NCBI GenBank assembly: GCA_963931925.1 | Contig: OZ007570.1 | Coordinates: forward strand, 27,526,304 to 27,590,303 | DNA from: Onchidella celtica | Lineage: Eukaryota > Mollusca > Gastropoda > Systellommatophora > Onchidiidae | DNA length: 64,000 nt | Reading direction: 5' to 3' | Shown: positions 57,586-64,000 of the stretch, piece after piece | Position numbering within the stretch: the stretch's first letter is position 1 | How the letters are laid out: each line of letters starts with the position of its first letter | Position numbers and translations under genes: made by a program | The notes under the pieces: generated by a model | Seen by the model: the letters and a program-made list of their open reading frames with translations, nothing else | What the model was told of the DNA's origin: nothing | Databases searched by the model: none

Positions 57586-58136
57586 ATGTATATAATATAT
57601 AGCCTATTGCGCCAAAATAAGCAAACAAACAAAGCTAACAGACGTGGTAAATTTCATGCTACAACAAAAGTGGAATTGGGCCAGACATATTTTGATGAGC
57701 TGTACACTGGTGCTTGTATTAAAAAAGCTAATATTATTATAAATGACCCCCAACATCCCCTGAACAAGGAATATATAAGATCTGTAAGAAGTTTAAGGCT
57801 GTTGTCAAAGAAAACTAAAACTGAGCGCTACTCTAAATCGTTTATTCCATCATCAACTAGGATGTTACAATAATGTCGTCATCTTGATCGTAATCTGTGC
57901 ACAGTTGAATTATGTCCTGCGTGTCAGGTCAATGTGTTTTAGTTAGGGAAGCATATTGTGTGCACTGTTAATTTTGTTAATTTAGTTAATTTATCAGTGT
58001 GTGTATATATATGTGTGTGTGCGCGCTATGTATCATACTTTCTGCTTCTGTAACTGTATTGTTATGTATTCAATGATCAAAACAAATTTCCTTGTACAAG
58101 GACGAATAAAATTTATCTTATCTTATCTTATCTTAC
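57586..58136 (+). pseudogene. 5'-truncated LINE C-terminus with (ATCTT)n tail
   Basis: The plus strand ends an ORF2: YTGACIKKANIIINDPQHPL, then LRLLSKKTKTERYSKSFIPS and STRMLQ stop (57871). The KKA..II.D..HPL......R.........T.RYk.SFiP..i.lL pattern is the C terminus of many LINE ORF2 proteins (CR1/Jockey-related). About 230 bp of 3' UTR follow, then GACGAATAAAATTTATCTTA and four TATCT units. Upstream of about 57640 I see no LINE similarity, so the rest was lost at insertion. Confidence 0.75.
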
Positions 58137-58137
58137 A

Positions 58138-58376
58138 TGTGGGAAGGATGAATGACAATAGATGGACAAAACGCTGCACTGAATGGCAACCACGGACAAG
58201 GAAAAGAACAGGAGGACGACCAGGAAGAAGATGGCAGGATGATATTAAAAAGACAGGGGGGAACAACATGGATGAGGAAGACATCAGACAGAAAGGAATG
58301 GAAGTCAGTGTTGGCGGGCTACATCCTGCAGTGGATGGACGGTGCCTACGTGAAAAGTGAAAGATGAATTACTGGA
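58138..58376 (+). pseudogene. RTE-like LINE C-terminus fragment
   Basis: It encodes MNDNRWTKRCTEWQPRTRKR, then GGRPGRRWQDDIKKTGG. After one frame shift it reads RKEWKSVLAGYILQWMDG. This is the same C-terminal region as the minus-strand fragment at 17.6 kb (DNRWTKRCTEW is shared exactly), so both came from one family. It starts one or two bases after the (ATCTT)n tail of the previous LINE fragment. Confidence 0.75.
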
Positions 58377-60599
58377 ATAATTCATGAAATTAATTTCTTT
58401 TTAAAAAAAAATATATTAACTGCCATCAAATGGAAAAAGAAATCCTTATTTAATGGATCACAAAAGTTCTATTGCACTGAATACCTATATCATACACTGC
58501 ATAAAGTACATTCTTACTCCAGTTTGGAGTTCCTCCTTTGACTGAAACCCCTACTCAATTCCTCCCCTGGTTAAACCTTCTTCCCTTCAGCTTCGTGTAC
58601 ACATTTTTATATTCAGTTTTATGTTATGATTGAATCAAAATTAGCCTCGCTGTTTCGACATCATAAAATAAAATACAAAAAAAGAACAGTTCCCATGTTC
58701 CTAATTTCATTTTCTTTCTAGTATTGGCATTTTGGAGCGTATATCAACGATTCTAATGCAGTTCTATATTAGAATGTAAAGTGCAGTTAAAATTTCTGGT
58801 TCCGATTTTTTTTTTTTTAAAATTTCGGGGTCGCTTTAGATTGGTTCCTAATTTTGTTCTCCTTTCTAATTTATTGATGGTCGGAGCATGGCTGGTTTGA
58901 GACAAGTTAAGTCCAAAGGCCTTCTTGATATCCAGCCTCTCATCCACACATTTTTTTTAGTCTCTCTTTTCCTTCTATGTCTTTCTTCATGTTCAAGCTG
59001 GTTTGTAAAATCCCAACTCTGGAAGCCAAGAGCCCCCTCCTATGAGAATCATTATGTTAGTCCGATATCACTCACTTTATCCACGCATTGAACCGACAGC
59101 GAACGTGTCCAGCACCTCCTAGACAGCGAAGTTCGGCGGTATGGTATTAACATAAAACACAGATCCGCGAAACTATTTATTTTGTGCTCCTAGAGTCTAC
59201 ATATCTTTGAAGAATCACAAACACATTACCAGTGGACCTGTCGTCTTTACACCTGTGCAGAACTGTTACCAAGATAGTGTCTTTATTATCACTACGCCAA
59301 ATTTTTGGTCCATTACCTCAGAATATATTTTATAGAATGTTTACTTTTCCAGAATAAATAAACTGTATCATGCATAGAATTTTTAAGTCAGACCAGCTTT
59401 CTTGAGCAAATGTTTTTCCTGGCACGGCTCATCCGCCGGCTTTAGATAATCGCGGTGCCAAAAATCCTTGACCTTGACGCAGTTTTTAAACAGAAAACAG
59501 ACAAACATGCACAAAACATGCTGCCTCGTGTGTGTGTTTAAGCTCGTGCCACGGACACGCCTTGGTGATTAGCGAGAAACGATGCCGCACCCCTATTTTT
59601 ATTCTTCCGAATGCCCCTTAATTAATTCCCTGAAAGGTACCGCCTGCGGTATATATGATTTTTGTTGTTGTTGCTTTAACGCGAGCGATGGAGAAAGACC
59701 TACCCCTCTTGGAAAAGCCACAGAAAAGATGTTTGCCCCCATTCAAACCTAGTAATAATAATAATAGGAAGAAAAATAAGAATGTCCTTTCAGTTCCTAC
59801 GATTGGCTGTCTACAGCATGCAACAGGAAATGGAACTTAATTTGGCAAAAAAGTGAACTTTAATGAATGAATGCCGTATGCTGTTACTACCATAGAAGTA
59901 AACTTTATCATTATCAGTTTATAATATATGTACATATTATTTCATCATCCAAATTCACTTATATAATATTACTGGATGGTCTCGCGGAAGGAAGTAACTA
60001 TGTACGCCACAGGCTCATGCGTTCACGAAAAAATAGATCGGAGACGAAATTCGCGACACAAAGCAGCCCCCCTCAACCGCCCCCCCCCCCCCAACAAAAA
60101 CTTCTCCAAAAAATCCCCAGATCTGAACAGGACTCTTCTGTATGTCAACAGAAAAGCGCTTTCAAAATTTCAGGCGAACACGAGCTGTATGAGCAGCGGT
60201 AAGTCTTGTTAAAAATCACGCGAGATTTTCTTTTACTGTATAGATTTCAGGATAATGTAATTTATTTAGGCTGTAAAATTGAAAGAATATCTAACATCGC
60301 TCATGAGACTTCTGATTTTAAACTAATCTGATTGAAGGTTTATGGACTTACAGAATTCAGATTATTTCCAAGCAAAGGAATGGCGGAAAACGTGTGTTAT
60401 GGACTCTGAGGCCGGACGCACAGGCTTTATATTCTGCTTAAGGAATTATCCTAAGTTGGTTCTGTAAAATAAACATAGATAATATCTGTCATTTGTGATA
60501 AGCTTATCAGTTGGTTCACAAATTCCAGGTAACCTCCTGGCTTGTAAGAGGCTTTTGAAAGATAATGTGCCTTGTGTATGTGCTGTACACGTGCGCGAG
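58377..60599. other. 2.2 kb with no gene seen
   Basis: Intronic AT-rich sequence. The block ATTCATGAAATTAATTT and TCAAATGGAAAAAGAAATCC near 58380-58445 resembles 57465-57515, so a short segment is duplicated on either side of the two LINE fragments. Poly-C near 60079. Confidence 0.4.
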
Positions 60600-60890
60600 G
60601 AAGAGAGAGGGAGAGAGAGCATGGGAGAAAGAGAAAAGTGTATAAGTGAGAGAGATAGAAGGGCAAGAGAAGAGAGACGTAGGAGAGGGAGAGAGAGAGA
60701 CAGAATGTTAGGGAGAAAGAGGAGTACGATAGAGTGAGAAACAGACAGACAGAGAGAGAGAGAAAGAAGGACAGCGAGAGAGAAGTGAGAAAGAGAGAGA
60801 GAAGTGCAAGAGAGAAACAAAGAAAGACAGAATAGAGAGAGAGCGAGAAAAGGAGAGAGAAAAGAGAGAGACAGAGAGAGTGAGAGAAAT
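60600..60890. repeat. GA-rich polypurine tract
   Basis: About 290 bases of GAGA, GAAAGA and GACAGA with few pyrimidines on the plus strand. Frames on both strands are open because of the bias. Such tracts can form triplex DNA. Confidence 0.9.
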
Positions 60891-61370
60891 TTGAACAATG
60901 TCTTTGTACATGAAATTGCTTTTAGAGAGCGGAACAAAAAAAACAAAAAGGTGGGGTGAGGGAAGGGGGGGGGGGTGTGAGATGGTGAATAAGGTCATAA
61001 TATTATCATAATTATTACGATGTCTGCGCAAATGGTAGCTGAATCTTTGCAGGTTTTACTTGTTTTACCTGAGAATCCATCTTTCCTGTTTGTCTTACCA
61101 AAAAAACAACACACCGGCACTTCATTATCCCTGCAAAATATAATCTTACAAATAAACACTATCCGGAAGACAGCTTTACTTTCGACATGTGTGTCAGTAT
61201 TAATTTGATCAATTTACCCTCCTTTCAGATTGTCATTTCCATTTGAGTCCACACTTGTGTGGGATATTAATGGGTCATCCATAGAAATAAAGATAAGCAG
61301 GCATGCTCAGTTTGGCTATTCTTATCCCTCCCCCTCCCCCCTTCCCCGTGCACGCCTTTCACACAGTAAA
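60891..61370. other. no gene seen
   Basis: Intronic sequence with a poly-G run near 60966-60974. Confidence 0.45.
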
Positions 61371-61549
61371 GCTGGGTTCTCATGTATACGGAAACGGAAA
61401 CGGCAACGGAAACGTCAAAAACCCTTCAAGTAGTGAAATAGAAAGAAAGTTTCCACACGCCGTTTCCGTACACATGGAAACACTCTTTCTTTTTTACTGT
61501 ATGAGGGATTTTTTGCCGTTTCCGTTTGCGTACACCTGAGAACCCAGCC
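61371..61549. mobile_element. MITE with 40-bp inverted ends
   Basis: The left end GCTGGGTTCTCATGTATACG then GAAACGGAAACGGCAACGG pairs with the right end, read on the other strand, GGCTGGGTTCTCAGGTGTAC then GCAAACGGAAACGGCAAAA. A TAA (left) and TTA (right) flank them. The inner part holds a further inverted pair, CGTTTCCGTACACATGGAAA. About 180 bp, no coding capacity. Confidence 0.75.
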
Positions 61550-62704
61550 TTATACAGCTGGCTTTAACCCCCGTCGCCACACCTCACCAACGACCCCCGG
61601 TTGCCCCTTGCAGGAGCGTACGGCCATTAGAGTGCTGAAATGGTCGATGACAAAGGCTTTGAGCCTTGAAGTTTGATAACTTCAATTAATGGCATTTTGC
61701 ATGTCTTAATTTGACTATTTCATTAAAGACACGAGTTTCATACAGAGTCCAACAATTTAATTTGCAGGGAAAAACGAATAAAATAAAAACAAACTTCTTG
61801 CTTTAGAACCATAATTGAAAAGCGTATCTACGCTCCGTAGAGGACCTCTCCCCCACCCCACCCCATCCCCGGCCCCTCTAGGCAACACCTCCCCACCCCC
61901 TTTTCCCTTCGGTACTTTAAAGAGGGCTCCGATGACAGTATAATCCTAGCACTACCACTACCCCACAGGAAGGATTAATCTGCCTCCACTAAACCTTCCA
62001 TGTGGATACATTCCTTTTGACATCGCGTCTTTTGCTCTTGTTTGTTCTATCGCCATTTTGCGATAATTATGTCTTTCAGTATGTAAATGAGGTATATCAA
62101 CTGCACACTTTGACACAGACATTTTGGCACTTATCAAACCGTGCCACACTTCTGATATATTGTAATCTCCTTATCACCGTGCTAAAGCCGCAAACGTTTA
62201 ATGTCGAATTTCTCAGTTGTGCAAAAAGTGGAGTGGGATCAATCAAGAATTAAGGCGGTGACATGTCAAGCACGCCCGAACAACCCTTTTAATGCCAGCT
62301 CAGTAAACTGACAGCACTTTTGTGTCCAGATGACATGAAACAGTATTTTCCTGCCGATTCATTTACATTACTAGCAGGCAGGTGTTATTATTTCAATGAA
62401 AGGTTTCTGCACTAAAAGATGGCAGTAATGAGATCTACAAGGTGTCAAAATTAATTATACAAAATCAGTTTTACGGCTCTGGCAGCCACTGTACATTGCA
62501 TGTGGTACACCCGGAGTCCAATCTTCAAATCTGCTTGTTTAATAGGTAAACAAGCATTAAAACTCTTCAAAGCTTTCTACAAGCAATGTTATCTTAAAAT
62601 TTATGTACCTGTGTGGGTTTTCTCAAGACTATAAAACTTTAAGAAGGAGTATCTTAACAATGCATCAACGAATCAGTCCAATAGCGTGCTGAGTCCAATC
62701 TGTC
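61550..62704. other. no gene seen
   Basis: Intronic sequence; nothing recognised apart from C-rich patches at 61850-61900. Confidence 0.45.
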
Positions 62705-62860
62705 TTGTCTCGGTTTTGTGGTCTATGGGCTTCAAGGGGACTTCGCGCTCTAGTGAGACTAAAACACGACTGTCCCGCTAGTTGATCCAAAGAAAGCTCA
62801 AGTCTGAGTCAAACCGACGCAAAACAGACTGGAGTCACTGAACGTCTTATTAGCCCTACA
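62705..62860. repeat. dispersed repeat, copy 2 (partner at 22 kb)
   Basis: GGTTTTGTGGTCTATGGGCT, CTCTAGTGAGACTAAAAC, GAGTCAAACCGACGCAAAAC and AGACTGGAGTCACTG follow in the order seen in 21950-22370, but without the insertion that splits that copy. Confidence 0.5.
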
Positions 62861-63637
62861 AGCCTGGTTGTCATTAATGACACGACATTAAGTGTAAAAT
62901 ACATTAACTGCTTTTGGATTGTATATTATTATCCTCGATCATTTAGTGCTAATCAATAGGGAAGGGGATTGAATGACACAGTTACTATATTTAAATTTAC
63001 CGACGACGTCATGGGACATTCGAACTGTTCAACGCGGTGGTTTAGAACAGTTGTTGTGGACTTTGTAAGGGCGATTCGAGGCACAAAGATCAATCAGTGA
63101 AGATTGACAATTGACGAGATCAACTAATCAAGTGCAGATTTGTGACTCTGTGTAAGCTTAGGCTTCTTTGTATCGTTTGTAAACCAGCGGGCGGAAGTGA
63201 AGTATGGTTACAACAATGCGTTTGCGCATGCGCAAAAAGCGGTGTGAAAAAACGCTGGTTTTTATACACTGCTAAGAAGCGCTGCAAAAGGACAGTGCGA
63301 TAAATGATAATCAAAATGAAGAGGTATGCTCGCGTGAAGAGTTACTGCTCGGAATAAGTAAGTAAAGAGCAAGCATAGAAATAAATAAATAAATAAATAA
63401 ATAAGTCCAGATTTTTTTTTAAAAATGACGACGACGCTGGAAAGATTCAACGAACCCTATCATTTCCATCTGCTGATTATCTTTTTCGTATTCTAATAAT
63501 TCACCTCTAAAAAATCTTCAATTTATTCTTTCTTTCTTACTCCGTGTTTTCTTCCGTGCCATTTTTGTCTTCTAAAAACTATGTATTGCAATGTCAAGGA
63601 AGATAAAGGTACTGGTATAATGATAAAGTGGACTTAC
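62861..63637. other. intron end; (AATA)n near 63380-63402
   Basis: This is the first part, in the sense direction, of the long intron next to exon 1. It holds an AATA microsatellite and no coding sequence. Confidence 0.5.
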
Positions 63638-63988
63638 GTGGATATCTTTCTGCGAAAGGTCCGCTTTGTTTTTCGTACTCGCTGAGGAATTGCATTTCTG
63701 GTGACTTCTGGTCGTCGGTATGACGCCCGTCTTTGGTAAATTCGTAGCGATGCTTGGAAGGTACACTTTGATCTTGTTGTTGTTTCTGCTGCTGCTGCTG
63801 TTGCTGAGGCGGTTGTTGCTGTTTCTGTTTTGCATATTGCTTGGCGTTATTGCATAGAGACTGAGCCACCTTTAGCGAAGAACCGGGTTCCACGCCATTT
63901 TTAATGGATTGAATTTTGGCGTTTTGTCCCGTTAGTCTAGAATTTCGAGCAGCACTGGGGACTGCATTACCATTGCTTAAAGTCACGT
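63638..63988 (-). CDS. collagen-like membrane protein, exon 1 of those seen (Gln-rich cytoplasmic region)
   Basis: The acceptor TTTATTCCTCAG lies at the very window edge (63989-64000) and a strong donor CCAC/GTAAGT follows the exon. The 351-nt exon starts with two bases and ends with one (phase 1-1). It encodes about 116 residues: TLSNGNAVPSAARNSRLTGQ, a Gln-rich stretch with a run of seven Gln interrupted by Lys and Pro, then SKHRYEFTKDGRHTDDQKSP and EMQFLSEYEKQSGPFAERYP. It has no in-frame ATG before residue about 98, so it is an internal exon and translation starts outside the window. The region is hydrophilic and would be cytoplasmic if the next exon gives a type II membrane anchor. The last base C joined with AT of exon 2 makes His. 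Confidence 0.7.
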
Positions 63989-64000
63989 CTGAGGAATAAA

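Larger units (their letters stand above)
47258..63988 (-). other. locus of a putative transmembrane collagen-like gene (partial)
   Basis: Three exons in one direction with matching phase-1 borders. Intron 1 (48307-63637) is about 15.3 kb and holds the intact LINE, a Harbinger relic, a SINE and several tandem arrays; intron 2 (47450-48096) is 647 bp. The 5' start lies beyond the right window edge and the collagenous and C-terminal exons are not found. Linking exon 1 to exon 2 across 15 kb rests on phase match, strand and topology, not on a transcript. Confidence 0.6.

Noticed and set aside
60446..60946. 166-codon minus-strand frame rich in Ser and Leu
   Set aside because: It translates the GA-rich tract and has no other support.

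Overview
The window is animal nuclear DNA. It has split genes with GT..AG introns, many microsatellites and minisatellites, LINE, SINE, LTR and DNA-transposon remnants, and almost no continuous protein-coding sequence outside mobile elements. The repeat mix (RTE-like LINE, CR1/L2-like 3' tails, tRNA-derived SINEs, Gmr1-like Gypsy, PIF/Harbinger) suits a marine invertebrate, most likely a mollusc. The species call is inference. I see no rRNA, true tRNA, CRISPR or prokaryotic gene.

Host gene. The only cellular gene I can support lies on the minus strand at 47.3-64.0 kb. Three exons (63638-63988, 48097-48306, 47258-47449) have good splice sites and matching phase-1 junctions, separated by introns of about 15.3 kb and 0.65 kb. 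Together they encode a Gln-rich hydrophilic region, one transmembrane segment, a short extracellular linker and a Cys-Pro-Pro-x-Pro-Pro-x-x-Gly motif ending on a split glycine codon. This looks like the N-terminal part of a transmembrane collagen-like protein (MACIT or colmedin/gliomedin type). The gene continues past the right edge in the 5' direction. I could not find its 3' exons.

Left part (0-26.7 kb). No host exon is recognised here. It holds simple repeats, a 17-bp minisatellite of 18 exact-length copies at 1.9 kb, foldback MITE-like elements at 4.8, 9.0, 12.3 and 14.1 kb, a possible solo LTR at 6.3 kb, and 3' fragments of LINEs at 3.6 and 17.6 kb.

Middle (26.8-32.8 kb). A young, nearly complete LTR retrotransposon has two LTRs of about 1.1 kb differing at roughly 1% of positions, a CCTT target-site duplication, an 18-nt tRNA-Pro primer-binding site, and gag, protease and integrase. 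Integrase follows protease directly. Remnants of the start and the end of a reverse transcriptase/RNase H region lie after integrase. This is the Gmr1-type domain order, with most of RT/RNase H deleted.

Right part (32.8-64 kb). It contains a CR1/L2-like LINE 3' end, a small P-like/THAP element, two tRNA-derived SINEs (one with an internal 15-bp minisatellite), a second copy of the 9-kb MITE, a deleted PIF/Harbinger element, and a LINE with an intact open reading frame for APE endonuclease plus reverse transcriptase (52.6-55.8 kb) inside the long intron of the collagen-like gene. Further LINE fragments, MITEs and tandem arrays fill the rest.
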